The position numbers and the translations under genes are program-made. DNA of 64,000 nt from positions 3,286,001-3,350,000 of the forward strand of contig NZ_CP020469.1 of assembly GCF_003031405.1 (NCBI RefSeq), given 5' to 3'. Below are positions 18,202-26,942 of the stretch, in pieces (position 1 is the first letter of the stretch; every line of letters starts with the position of its first letter). The notes under the pieces were generated by a model. The model saw nothing but the letters and a program-made list of their open reading frames with translations, was not told the origin of the DNA and made no database searches. Source of the DNA: Halomonas sp. 'Soap Lake #6'. Its GTDB lineage: Bacteria; Pseudomonadota; Gammaproteobacteria; Pseudomonadales; Halomonadaceae.

Positions 18202-20125
18202 ACTCTGAAGACTTGTCAGAGCTCATAGCACGACTCGCCAAGCTTGCCAGCGTGGCTTGCAGCGCTGGCGATTTATCAAGCACGCCTTGTACTGCTTTAC
18301 CGTAGCCTAAGCCAACAGTGAGCTTTTCAAAGATATCGCTGTCGCCACCAATTAATTCAAACTTGGCGTTTTGCATCGCGGCAGCCATCACTTTGCCATT
18401 TTCCAGCATGCCGATGCGCTGGGCTTCGATTTGCGCCATCACTTCTTTTTCGTGAACTTCCAGGTTCATACGGAACTCTTCGAAGTGGCGAGCTTCTTCA
18501 GACATATTGTCGTAAGCGCGTAACTTCTCAACCAAGCCATTCGCTTCGGCCTTCGCCATCGCTTCCCGAGCCTGTGCTTTAGCGGCGCCCAGTTTCTCCT
18601 CGCCCATCGCTTCTGCTTCAAGACGCTGTTCAAGAACACGCACTTCCGCCAAACCGGCATCTTCATCGGCTTTCGCATTGGCCGTTTTAACCTCGGCCTG
18701 GGCAAAGCCTTCGCTACGCTGGGCGTGAGCACGCGCTTCCAGCACTTGTGCTTCGGCAAGCCCGTCTGCAGCAGCAAGGGCTTGATGGCCGCGTGCCTGC
18801 TTCTCTTCTGCCGTCGCGCGCTTCTCTGCCGCATCCAGCTCGGCTTGTGCCCGAATAACCGTCTCTTCCGCTTCCAGCTTGGAGCGCTCGAACACTGCTT
18901 CCGCTGCACGTACTTCTTTCAGTTTGCGCTCCTCTGCTTCAGCTTGAGCGGCAGTCAGGCGAGTTACCTTCTGACGTTCAGCTTCAGCGCGGTTGCGCAC
19001 ATCGTTAATGTTCTCTTCTTCTTCAGCCACGTTGCGCTCAACCGCAATACGCTGGCTGGTAATGTCGGCAATCTCTTTGCGCTCTTCTTCCAGCGCTTTT
19101 TCCATGCCGATTCGTTCAATTTCTACCGCACGTTCACGGGTAACATCCTCAAGCTCTTTGGCCTGACGAATCCGTACCTCTTCGATCTGTACCGCACGCT
19201 CGCGAGCCTTAGTGGCCATTTCAATCTGGCGCAGCTTGTTCTCTTCAGCAATCGCCAGCTCTTCGTCGGTTTTAATGCGAGCTGCTTCGCTTTTCGAACG
19301 CTCTTGCTGGAGCACCTGCTCGGCTTCGGACTGTTCACGAGACTGCAGACTTTCAATTTCACGACGCTGACGCGCTTCGGCGTCTGCCTGAGTGCGCTCC
19401 AGCTCTAACGCTGCTTCACGAGCCGAGACATTCTTGCGCTGAATTTCCAGCTCTTGGTCGCGCTCTAAACGATTGGTTTCAACATTATGCCGAGCAGTAA
19501 TCTCGGTGATGCACTTGATACCTTCTGAATCCAGAATATTGTTCGGATCCAGTGAGCTTTTTGGTGTCTGCTCTAAGTAGTCGATGGCTACGTCTTCAAG
19601 AATATAGCCATTCAAGTCTTGGCCAATGGTCTCAACGATGGCGTCACGGAACTGCTGACGCTCTTCAAAGAGTTGCATAAAGTCCATCTTTTTACCGACG
19701 GTCTTCAATGCTTCGCTGAACTTGGCGTTAAACAGCTCATTAACGGCGTCACGATCTGACGCGCGACCAACACCCACGGATTTAGCAACACGTAAGACAT
19801 CGTCCGCCGTGGCATTAACCCGCAAGTAAAACGCCACGCTGATATCAGCACGTAGGTTGTCGCGGCAAATCAGTCCCTCTTTACCCGTACGGTTAAGCTC
19901 AAGGGTGATTACCGAGATCTTCATGATCTCTGCACGATGCACAACAGGCAGCACCATGGCGCCGGTAAAATAGACCTTCGGTATCGTGGAAAGGTCATTA
20001 ACAATTAAAGCCTGACCTTGATCTATTTTCCGATAAAAGGCTTTAAACAGTGACAATATGGCAAGCAGTGCAATCACTATTACACTGACGCTTACCAATA
20101 GCGGCATGACCCACGACAAATTCAT
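18194..20125 (-). CDS. Flotillin/SPFH family protein (YqiK-like)
   Basis: 643 residues: one N-terminal transmembrane segment (WVMPLLVSVSVIVIALLAIL), an SPFH/PHB domain at about 35-220 (GQALIVNDL, VAFYLRVNATADDVLRVA), then a very long Glu/Ala/Arg coiled coil (about 230-560) with the AEAxAEA-type repeats of flotillins, and a C-terminal region. The ATG at 20125 is preceded by GCAGGAGATAAAG, which decides against the upstream TTG. Flotillins form large membrane-bound cages. It follows an OB-fold/NfeD-like gene by 23 bp, the conserved NfeD-flotillin pairing, and precedes the giant AAA ATPase. Confidence 0.93.
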   Translation of the reverse strand: MNLSWVMPLLVSVSVIVIALLAILSLFKAFYRKIDQGQALIVNDLSTIPKVYFTGAMVLPVVHRAEIMKISVITLELNRTGKEGLICRDNLRADISVAFYLRVNATADDVLRVAKSVGVGRASDRDAVNELFNAKFSEALKTVGKKMDFMQLFEERQQFRDAIVETIGQDLNGYILEDVAIDYLEQTPKSSLDPNNILDSEGIKCITEITARHNVETNRLERDQELEIQRKNVSAREAALELERTQADAEARQRREIESLQSREQSEAEQVLQQERSKSEAARIKTDEELAIAEENKLRQIEMATKARERAVQIEEVRIRQAKELEDVTRERAVEIERIGMEKALEEERKEIADITSQRIAVERNVAEEEENINDVRNRAEAERQKVTRLTAAQAEAEERKLKEVRAAEAVFERSKLEAEETVIRAQAELDAAEKRATAEEKQARGHQALAAADGLAEAQVLEARAHAQRSEGFAQAEVKTANAKADEDAGLAEVRVLEQRLEAEAMGEEKLGAAKAQAREAMAKAEANGLVEKLRAYDNMSEEARHFEEFRMNLEVHEKEVMAQIEAQRIGMLENGKVMAAAMQNAKFELIGGDSDIFEKLTVGLGYGKAVQGVLDKSPALQATLASLASRAMSSDKSSESA

Positions 20126-20148
20126 CTTTATCTCCTGCAGCAAGGCAA

Positions 20149-20781
20149 TTAATCGGCTAAGCCGGTTTCGAAAGCTGTTTCAGAAATGACCCAGTACGCA
20201 TCTTCGTTTTCAAGGTACTGAATCATGATGGCACGCTCACCACGCGCTAATGGCGGGTCGCTACGCACTTGCAAAATAAGATGGTCACCATCGATATGGG
20301 CATCGGCTCGGCCATGCTCTTTGGTTGCAGTGGCTGAGCGAATTGTGCACAGCCTGCCTATTAGACGCTGCTCTGTGGGCTTAGTCTGAGCCGGACGAAA
20401 CAGCGGCCGCAAAGGGCGAATCAGAAAAGAGGTCACTACCGTGGCAATAGCAAGCCCCAGAATTAGCACGACGCCATTAAACAGCCATAGCAATAAGCCT
20501 GGGGTAAGCTGTATACCCAAGAGCAGCGTTGCAAAATAGCTAAATAGCCAGCCGGTCAATGCCAGCAGAGTGACTACCAGGGGCAGTGGGACTCCATGCA
20601 AGCCCAGCGTTGCCAGTAAGCCCCCAAAATCTAGCGAGCCACCATCGCCCAGGTCACCCTCTACAGCATCGCTATCGACTAACCCTGATAGAGAAATTAG
20701 CCAGTAAATAACCGCAACACTTAGCAATATCGTAAAAATGACAGTAGGAAAGGTGGTGATAATAGAAATAAATAGAGGCAT
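20149..20781 (-). CDS. YqiJ/NfeD-like membrane protein with C-terminal OB-fold
   Basis: 210 residues. Three or so membrane segments (VIFTILLSVAVIYWLISL, LVVTLLALTGWLFSYFATLL, NGVVLILGLAIATVVTSFL) are followed by a soluble C-terminal domain from about residue 140 (IGRLCTIRSAT to ERAIMIQYLENEDAYWVI), consistent with the OB-fold of NfeD/YqiJ proteins. It is the first gene of the flotillin operon. NfeD-like partners are thought to help flotillin localisation or assembly (family knowledge). The ribosome site is weak. Confidence 0.85.
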   Translation of the reverse strand: MPLFISIITTFPTVIFTILLSVAVIYWLISLSGLVDSDAVEGDLGDGGSLDFGGLLATLGLHGVPLPLVVTLLALTGWLFSYFATLLLGIQLTPGLLLWLFNGVVLILGLAIATVVTSFLIRPLRPLFRPAQTKPTEQRLIGRLCTIRSATATKEHGRADAHIDGDHLILQVRSDPPLARGERAIMIQYLENEDAYWVISETAFETGLAD

Positions 20782-21463
20782 ACGCCTGAGACCCAGTTAG
20801 GCTAAACATAAGCGCCATCACTACTGGATGCCGCCATGAATGAATGCCCTTTTTCATTTCTGCTGAGAAAGGGCACTGTTATAAAAGTAGTATTAAGCCG
20901 CCATCACCTACGGCTATGCTTTGAGCACTTATTTATGGCTTGAGCACGGCTTGGGCTAAGCATTCAATTCCCACAGCTTTACAGCCTAAACGCAGGGAAA
21001 GCTACAGCATCTCTTCGCAAAATCAATTCAGTCATCAACTTTTAAGAGATCTCTTACAAAATCTATAGCGAATGTCTTACAAATCCAGCGAATCGAATTG
21101 GCAGCCCCCGACCTTGCGTCGCTCCTTGTGATCGGGGTTAAAGCGTGACGATCAAGGTATTTGAGCCCTGAGCTCAACCAGTGAGTGCAGCGCCTGCGAG
21201 ATCCCCTTCAACGGCACTTTACCAGTACAAGCCAAATTTATAGTAATGAATATCATTTGCATATGCAAATGCAAACCAAGTATCTAGCCAAGCATGCACC
21301 AGGCCTAATCTGGGCTTAACCTCAGCCAGCCACATAGTTGTAAAGTCATCGATATCACTTGCTGAACAGCATTCTCAACGGCTACTTGTCGAACAGCTTG
21401 GTACTGTCGAGGTGATAGGTGTGATGGCGCAACAAATTATTCAGCAGGTGGTCACAAAGCAGC
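20782..21463. other. Gene-poor stretch with an orphan Fur-like/palindromic site
   Basis: About 680 bp with no convincing gene. The left end should hold the promoter of the flotillin operon. An imperfect ~20-bp tandem similarity is seen near 21049-21090. Around 21160-21230 and 21390-21460 short minus-strand frames (for example DHLLNNLLRHH) are interrupted by stops; they may be decayed coding sequence but I cannot identify them. A palindromic site is listed separately. Confidence 0.5.
21241..21271. promoter_or_regulatory. 18-bp perfect palindrome within a Fur-box-like sequence
   Basis: CATTTGCATATGCAAATG (21254-21271) is a perfect palindrome. The overlapping upstream half, AATGAATATCATTTGCAT, resembles Fur boxes found before siderophore receptor genes. 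No iron gene lies beside it, so it may mark a lost gene. Confidence 0.45.
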
Positions 21464-22411
21464 CTATTTATTGTTTGCCGTAACTTTAGGCCAACGGGCA
21501 ATAACCGCTGTAACGATAACGGCAAACAGCAGCCTTGCCCACAATATGCCTGATATATCCGCCCCCAGCATTAGGATGAGCAGTGTATCTTCTATAACAC
21601 TATGGCAAAGGCCAAGAAAGCACAGCGCTAAAGTGCTATCACGCTTGCTAAGCACACCGTTTTGCACGTCACGAATCAGCAGCCCTGCGCCGTAGCTTAA
21701 ACCCAACGTGAACCCAATCACGGTAACGTTAGCCGCCGAACGGCCAATGCCTAATAGCTTGAGTAACGGTAGCAAGCCACGGTGTATCCAGCGTTCCAGA
21801 CCAAGCTTTTGTAAAACTTTCAGGAGCACAACTAGCGCTAAAATAATTACAAAAATAAGTACTAACGTTTCAAGCTGAGTAACTACCCATCCACTCAGCG
21901 TTGGCGCCGATGAAAAACTTGGCTGCCATACCAATGCAATGGGCTCTTGCAACAAGCCAAAATACGAATAGAAGCAGTGTAAAAGCCAAGCGAGCAGTAA
22001 AGCACCTCCTACTCGTAGTAATAGTGTGGCCCACCAGGGTACACCAGCGCGCTTGGCAACGGCTCCTTCAACAGGAATTGAGTGCCCTACCAGCATCAAC
22101 GCCCCCAGCACCGTTACTTGCTCAACACTCAAAGGTATATCTCCAGCAACTTGGAAAAATACCGCAATGGCGGTGTACAAGTTGGTGAAGAGCGCCGCCG
22201 CCCACACAACGCCCAGCTGTTCGGGCAAGCCAAGTATGTTCATTAAGGGGGAGAGTAGCGTCCCCAACCAGTCGACAACACCCAACAACTCTAATCCTTT
22301 GACGATGAGCAGCGCCGGAATCAGGATTTTGAGTAACGTCACATATACGCGCAGTGCATCTTTTAGAACGCCACTGAAGCCGCCCAAAAGGTGATAAATA
22401 CTCATATGCAT
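21464..22411 (-). CDS. Nucleoside recognition (Gate) domain membrane protein
   Basis: 315 residues and almost entirely hydrophobic, with two related halves. The first carries LPEQLGVVWAAALFTNLYTAIAVF and the second GIGRSAANVTVIGFTLGLSYGAGLL followed by LCHSVIEDTLLILMLG; both fit the nucleoside-recognition/Gate domain found in concentrative nucleoside transporters and spore maturation proteins. GGAG lies before the ATG at 22411. It is divergent from an AsnC regulator 126 bp away. Substrate unknown; small-molecule transport is inferred. Confidence 0.85.
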   Translation of the reverse strand: MHMSIYHLLGGFSGVLKDALRVYVTLLKILIPALLIVKGLELLGVVDWLGTLLSPLMNILGLPEQLGVVWAAALFTNLYTAIAVFFQVAGDIPLSVEQVTVLGALMLVGHSIPVEGAVAKRAGVPWWATLLLRVGGALLLAWLLHCFYSYFGLLQEPIALVWQPSFSSAPTLSGWVVTQLETLVLIFVIILALVVLLKVLQKLGLERWIHRGLLPLLKLLGIGRSAANVTVIGFTLGLSYGAGLLIRDVQNGVLSKRDSTLALCFLGLCHSVIEDTLLILMLGADISGILWARLLFAVIVTAVIARWPKVTANNK

Positions 22412-22537
22412 CTAGCTCTCCCTTGCCATCGTCTGAATAACCGTTATGGTAATGGAGGTAATGCAGAATCTTCTTTCGAATGCCTCGAAAACAATCAATA
22501 TTCGTTCTTTTAAACTCACTAATAAGCATTTTATTTC

Positions 22538-22996
22538 ATGGACAGCATTGATCGGCGTATTCTTGACCAGCTTCAACGTGACTCCAGCCTGACCAATCAA
22601 GCGTTAGCGGATGAAGTAGGGCTCTCTCCCTCAGCTTGTTTGAAACGAGTTAAGCGATTACGCGAAGAAGGAATCATTGAAAGAGAGGTAGCGCTACTCA
22701 ACCCTAATGCGCTAGGGCAGTGTCTTCACATAGTGGTAGAAGTAACCATGGAGCGGGATAACAAATCACTCTACCAGCGGTTCTTAACGTCAGCGGTAAA
22801 CGCCCCTGAAGTGAAGCAGTGCTATCAAGTAACTGGCGAATGTGATTTTGTGTTGATTGTGACAGTAGCGGATTTAGATGAGTACGACCGCTTCTGCGAT
22901 CGAGTGCTCTATAGCGATGACAATATGCGTAAGTTCCGCACTCTGTTATCCCGTAAACGGCATAAGTTTGATACATCTGTACAGCTCAATCATTGA
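22538..22996 (+). CDS. Lrp/AsnC family transcriptional regulator
   Basis: 152 residues. A winged helix-turn-helix occupies about 1-60 (MDSIDRRILDQLQRDSSLTN, SPSACLKRVKRLREEGII), and a RAM effector domain contains CYQVTGECDFVLIVTV. It is divergent from the Gate-domain membrane protein and probably controls it. The ribosome binding site is poor. It is only distantly similar to the regulator at 1728-2246 (shared motifs, different sequence). Confidence 0.93.
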   Translation: MDSIDRRILDQLQRDSSLTNQALADEVGLSPSACLKRVKRLREEGIIEREVALLNPNALGQCLHIVVEVTMERDNKSLYQRFLTSAVNAPEVKQCYQVTGECDFVLIVTVADLDEYDRFCDRVLYSDDNMRKFRTLLSRKRHKFDTSVQLNH

Positions 22997-23003
22997 GTGC
23001 TGT

Positions 23004-23624
23004 TCACGCTGTCAGCCCAATGCCTCGCAAGATCACCGAGGTGACCGACTGTACGGCTTTTTCAAACTGTAGATCGTCTAGTGGCTTATCGTCATTGAGC
23101 AGGTAGATTTGGTAGTCGAAATCGGCGTAGTGCTGAGTCGATGCCCAAATCATATAGAGCAGGTAGGAAGGCTCAACAGGGTTAATCTGGCCAGATTCCA
23201 CCCACTCACGAATTTTCGACTCTTTAAGCTTGGCCCATTCGTAGAGGTTGTCCCGCAATCGTTCTTTAAGGATCGGTGCGCCTTGCATCACTTCTGCTGC
23301 CCATATTTTAGAGCCATGGGCACGATAGCGTGAATGATTCATTTTGGCGCGAATGTAGGTAGAGAGCACTACACGGGGATCATCGTAAAGCTCGAAACAG
23401 AGCGCGTCTTGTTTCCAGATTTCCAGCAACGCTAGTAATACCTCCTGGTAAAGCGTCTTTTTAGTGGAAAAATAGTAGTGCACATTGGACTTAGGAATGT
23501 CCGCCAACTGAGCGATTTCGCCCATGGAGGCACCGGCGTAGCCTTTTTCGGCAAATAGCTGTTCTGCCGCCAAGAGAATCTTCTTAACATTGGTCTGGCG
23601 AATTTCATCCTGAGTTCTTGCCAC
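23004..23624 (-). CDS. TetR family regulator, RutR-like
   Basis: 206 residues. The HTH is at about 15-60 (GASMGEIAQLADIPKSNVHYYF), and the C-terminal domain has SRYRAHGSKIWAAEVMQGAP and YLLYMIWASTQHYADF, characteristic of the RutR (YcdC) group that senses uracil or thymine. I chose GTG 23624, which has AAGGGA upstream; the frame is open to a GTG at 23657 but that overlaps the T-run of the preceding terminator. Its place beside beta-alanine and carbamoyl amino acid genes fits control of pyrimidine-type nitrogen catabolism. Confidence 0.88.
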   Translation of the reverse strand: MARTQDEIRQTNVKKILLAAEQLFAEKGYAGASMGEIAQLADIPKSNVHYYFSTKKTLYQEVLLALLEIWKQDALCFELYDDPRVVLSTYIRAKMNHSRYRAHGSKIWAAEVMQGAPILKERLRDNLYEWAKLKESKIREWVESGQINPVEPSYLLYMIWASTQHYADFDYQIYLLNDDKPLDDLQFEKAVQSVTSVILRGIGLTA

Positions 23625-23658
23625 GCTGCATTCGTCCCTTACGTCGAAGATAGGCACT

Positions 23659-23687
23659 AAAAAAGCACCGTCGCAGGGCGACGGTGC
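23659..23687 (-). terminator. Intrinsic terminator after the dehydrogenase gene
   Basis: On the minus strand a perfect 10-bp stem GCACCGTCGC/GCGACGGTGC with a 3-base loop is followed by six T residues (plus-strand A-run 23659-23664). It separates the transaminase-dehydrogenase unit from the TetR gene. Confidence 0.93.
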
Positions 23688-23716
23688 TGAGAAGATCTCC
23701 TATTTACCCTAGAACG

Positions 23717-25213
23717 TCAACTTTGATTGGCAGGGAACGAGAACTCCGCTCGGGTCGCTTCGCTAACGGAAGGCCAGCGCTGGGAAACCGCTTTGCGGCG
23801 GGTATAGAAGCGTACCGAGTCAGGGCCGTAGGCGTGGAGATCACCGAACAGCGAGCGCTTCCAGCCGCCAAAGCTGTGATAAGCCACTGGTACGGGCAGC
23901 GGAACATTCACGCCGACCATCCCCACTTCAATACCATCAGTGAAGCGCCGAGCAGCTTCACCATCGCGGGTAAACAGGCAGGTGCCGTTACCGTACTCGT
24001 GGTCGTTGATCAGCTGCATGGCGTCGTCCAAACTGCCGACCCGCACTATGCATAGCACTGGCCCGAAGATCTCTTCCTGATAAATACGCATTTCGGCGGT
24101 AACATGATCGAATAGACAGCCGCCAACGAAATAGCCCTCTTCATGACCAGCTACTTTCAGGCTGCGACCATCGGCCACCAGCCTCGCGCCAGCACGAATG
24201 CCATCATCAATATAGCCGAGCACTTTATCGCGGTGCTCTGCTGTCACCAGCGGGCCCATATCCAGGCCTTTATCGGTACCTGGGCCAACCTTAAGCTCGG
24301 CGATTTTCGGTAGCAGTGTGGCTACCAAGCGATCTGCTGTTTCATCGCCAACGCATACCGCCACCGAGATCGCCATGCAGCGTTCGCCACAGCTACCGTA
24401 GGCGGCGCCCATTAACGTATTGGCAGCATTCTCCAAATCAGCATCCGGTAGCACCACCGCATGGTTCTTCGCACCACCAAGTGCCTGGACGCGTTTGCCA
24501 GCAGCAGAGCCACGTGAGTAAATCGCTTCCGCCACTGGTGTTGAACCAACAAATGAAATGGCTTTGACGGCCTTGGCATCCAGTAGTGTTTCTACTGCTT
24601 CGCGTCCACCGTGAACCACATTCATCACACCATTGGGTAGCCCTGCTTCTTGAAGCAGCTCGGCCACGGCCAGCGCTGACGAAGGGTCTTTTTCCGAGGG
24701 TTTGAGGATAAAGGTATTACCGCAGGCTATTGCCATGGGATACATCCACAACGGCACCATGGCGGGGAAGTTAAATGGGGTAATGCCTGCCACCACACCC
24801 AAGGGCTGGAAGTTAGACCAAGCATCAATGCCCGGCCCTACATTATGGGAATACTCGCCTTTGAGCAGTTCCGGAACACCACAGGCATACTCGACGTTCT
24901 CAATGCCGCGCTTAAGCTCGCCCATGGCATCTTCTATCGTCTTGCCATGCTCTTCACTGACCAGATGCACCAAACGGTCCGCGTGATCTTCCAGCAGTTG
25001 CTTAAAGCGGTACATCACCTGGGCACGCTTGGCGGGCGGAGTGTCGCGCCAGGCAGGAAATGCAGCCTGTGCGGCGGCAATGGCGCGCTCAACATCAGCC
25101 GCACTCGCGTCTGCCACTTGGCGAATCACCTTACCCGTGGAGGGGTTGGTCACCTCCAGCGTGCGCTGGCTCTCTACTAGCTCACCGTTAATCAGATGGG
25201 AAACAACACTCAT
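23717..25213 (-). CDS. mmsA: CoA-acylating methylmalonate/malonate-semialdehyde dehydrogenase
   Basis: 498 residues, the standard MmsA/IolA length. Motifs include PFNFPAMVPLWMYP, the cofactor loop FVGSTPVAEAIY, and the catalytic Cys in GSCGERCMA (near residue 287). It converts malonate semialdehyde to acetyl-CoA and CO2, or methylmalonate semialdehyde to propionyl-CoA. ATG 25213 opens MSVVSHLINGELV, the usual N-terminus, so the longer frame is rejected. It lies 46 bp downstream of the beta-alanine:pyruvate transaminase gene whose product is malonate semialdehyde, so malonate semialdehyde is the probable substrate here. Confidence 0.95.
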   Translation of the reverse strand: MSVVSHLINGELVESQRTLEVTNPSTGKVIRQVADASAADVERAIAAAQAAFPAWRDTPPAKRAQVMYRFKQLLEDHADRLVHLVSEEHGKTIEDAMGELKRGIENVEYACGVPELLKGEYSHNVGPGIDAWSNFQPLGVVAGITPFNFPAMVPLWMYPMAIACGNTFILKPSEKDPSSALAVAELLQEAGLPNGVMNVVHGGREAVETLLDAKAVKAISFVGSTPVAEAIYSRGSAAGKRVQALGGAKNHAVVLPDADLENAANTLMGAAYGSCGERCMAISVAVCVGDETADRLVATLLPKIAELKVGPGTDKGLDMGPLVTAEHRDKVLGYIDDGIRAGARLVADGRSLKVAGHEEGYFVGGCLFDHVTAEMRIYQEEIFGPVLCIVRVGSLDDAMQLINDHEYGNGTCLFTRDGEAARRFTDGIEVGMVGVNVPLPVPVAYHSFGGWKRSLFGDLHAYGPDSVRFYTRRKAVSQRWPSVSEATRAEFSFPANQS

Positions 25214-25259
25214 ATTTAAACTCTCTGAAGTTTGGATCAGCAGGTTATGCCAACGACGC

Positions 25260-26633
25260 TTATGCCAATGAATCCAGGATGGTTGCCACAGCGTCGAACA
25301 GCCGCTCAAGTTCAGCCTCTGTGGTGCCAAAGGGAGGGCCAAACTGCAGTGTGTCGCCGCCATAGCGTACATAGAAACCCGCTTCCCAAAGCGCCATATG
25401 CGCATCCCTTGGGCGAATCGTTGGGTCCCCTCCCCTGGCCGTCAGTTGAATAGCGCCAGCTAGGCCGTAGTTGCGAATATCAACAATATGACTGCGGCCT
25501 TTCAGGGCATGAAGCTTTCGCTCAAAAGCAGGTGCGATGGCGCTAACCTGAGCGGGGAAGTTTTCACGCTCCATCATTTCCAGCGCAGCAAGTCCTGCCG
25601 CACAGGCTACCGGGTGGGCGCTGTAGGTGTAGCCATGGGGGAACTCAACAGCGTGCTGGGGGCCGCCAGCGTGCATAAAGGTGTCGAAAATCTCACTGGA
25701 AGCGATCACCGCCCCCATGGGGATAGCGCCGTTGGTGATCTGCTTCGCCACGTTCATGATATCCGGCGTTACGCCAAAGGCTTCTGCGCCGGTGGTCGCG
25801 CCGCTGCGGCCAAAAGCGGTAATAACTTCATCAAAAATCAGCAGAATATCGTGGGCGGTGCAGATCTCGCGTAAGCGGTCCAGGTAGCCTTTTGGCGGCA
25901 CAATTACCCCCGCCGAGCCGGACATCGGCTCAACAATCACCGCCGCAATAGTGGATGCATCGTGTAGGGCGATTTGATCCAGCAGCGCATCGGCAAGCTC
26001 GGCACCGGTTTCCGCTTGGCCACGGGTGTAGGCGTGGCCCGCTTGAAGAGTGTGGGGAAGGTGCGTCACATCCATCAGTTGGCCGTAGTGCTTACGGTTA
26101 CCACCAATGCCGCCAAGGCTGGTGCCGCCGATATTAACCCCATGATAGCCCTTGGCGCGGCCAATCATACGTGTCTTCTCCGGCTTACCTTTTAACCGCC
26201 AGTATGCCTTGGCCATCTTGACCGAGGTATCGGCGGCTTCTGAACCTGAGTTGGTGAAGAACACATGGTCCAGCCCAGCAGGTGTAAGGCTGGCAACCTT
26301 CTCCGCCAGCTTGAACGCCAGCGGATGGCCAATTTGAAAACCGGGGGCAAAATCTAAGGTTCCTAGCTGCGCCGCCACGGCTCTTTGAATCTCTTCGCGG
26401 TTATGGCCTGCACCACAAGTCCACAGCCCTGAAAGCGAATCAAACAGCTTACGGCCCTGGTCATCAATGTAGTAACGCCCTTCCGCTCCAGCGATCACGC
26501 GAGGGTTAGCATGAAAATCGCGGTTGGCGCTAAATGGCATCCAATAGTGTTGATTAAGCTCGGTAGCGGATGCGCTTTCTCCAACAGCACGCTCAGATGC
26601 TTGTGGGGTTGTTTGGCTTTTTATTTCCAGCAT
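25260..26633 (-). CDS. bauA: Beta-alanine:pyruvate (omega-amino acid) aminotransferase
   Basis: 457 residues, class III PLP aminotransferase. HYWMPFSANRDF, RKLFDSLSGLWTCGAGH and NSGSEAADTSVKMA match omega-amino acid:pyruvate transaminases of pseudomonads. The PLP lysine is in MNVAKQITNGAIPMG and the carboxylate Arg region is YVRYGGDTLQFGPPF. It transfers the amino group of beta-alanine to pyruvate. Start chosen at ATG 26633, nine bases after GGAG; two in-frame ATGs lie upstream. It forms an operon with mmsA. Confidence 0.93.
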   Translation of the reverse strand: MLEIKSQTTPQASERAVGESASATELNQHYWMPFSANRDFHANPRVIAGAEGRYYIDDQGRKLFDSLSGLWTCGAGHNREEIQRAVAAQLGTLDFAPGFQIGHPLAFKLAEKVASLTPAGLDHVFFTNSGSEAADTSVKMAKAYWRLKGKPEKTRMIGRAKGYHGVNIGGTSLGGIGGNRKHYGQLMDVTHLPHTLQAGHAYTRGQAETGAELADALLDQIALHDASTIAAVIVEPMSGSAGVIVPPKGYLDRLREICTAHDILLIFDEVITAFGRSGATTGAEAFGVTPDIMNVAKQITNGAIPMGAVIASSEIFDTFMHAGGPQHAVEFPHGYTYSAHPVACAAGLAALEMMERENFPAQVSAIAPAFERKLHALKGRSHIVDIRNYGLAGAIQLTARGGDPTIRPRDAHMALWEAGFYVRYGGDTLQFGPPFGTTEAELERLFDAVATILDSLA

Positions 26634-26942
26634 GGTGTCCAGCTCCATCGTATGAGGCATTGCCTCAGCATGCGCTACTGAACACGTTTGTAAAATTACG
26701 CTTTTCTTTTGTTCACGTTAGAGAATTTATACGTAACCGAGGGCAACAGATATCAATTCCCCCTTGACGATATTTCGAAAAACACCTAATTGTTATATTT
26801 ATACGAATAAATACAACAAACCTGTGGTTCACGCCTCAAATGAGTGCTCGGCAGCCGCACTGCGCTTAAAAGCGCCGTCGTTGGTAGCTCTGCACTGCAA
26901 ACTAAGCTCACAAACCAACCATAAACATAGGGCTAACTTGCC
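26634..26942. other. Divergent promoter region between transaminase and transporter genes
   Basis: About 310 bp without a gene. It carries TTGACG (26764-26769), a possible -35 element for the rightward genes, and the 30-bp palindrome listed separately. Short frames in this stretch have no family resemblance. Confidence 0.6.
26790..26819. promoter_or_regulatory. 30-bp near-perfect palindrome, candidate operator
   Basis: Thirteen-base arms (TTGTTATATTTAT and ATAAATACAACAA) flank ACGA and differ from perfect symmetry at one pair. Placed about 120-150 bp before the DUF3311 start, it is a good operator for a dimeric repressor; the GntR/FCD gene downstream or the RutR-like TetR gene are the candidates. 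Confidence 0.7.

Noticed and set aside
18725..19408. A 227-codon antisense open frame rich in Phe and Leu opposite the flotillin coiled coil
   Set aside because: It mirrors the Glu/Lys/Arg/Ala-rich repeat codons of the flotillin; hydrophobic antisense translation is expected from that composition.
21160..21460. Insertion sequence remnant
   Set aside because: Short minus-strand peptides vaguely recall transposase N-termini, but they are brief and interrupted, with no terminal inverted repeats or target duplication visible.
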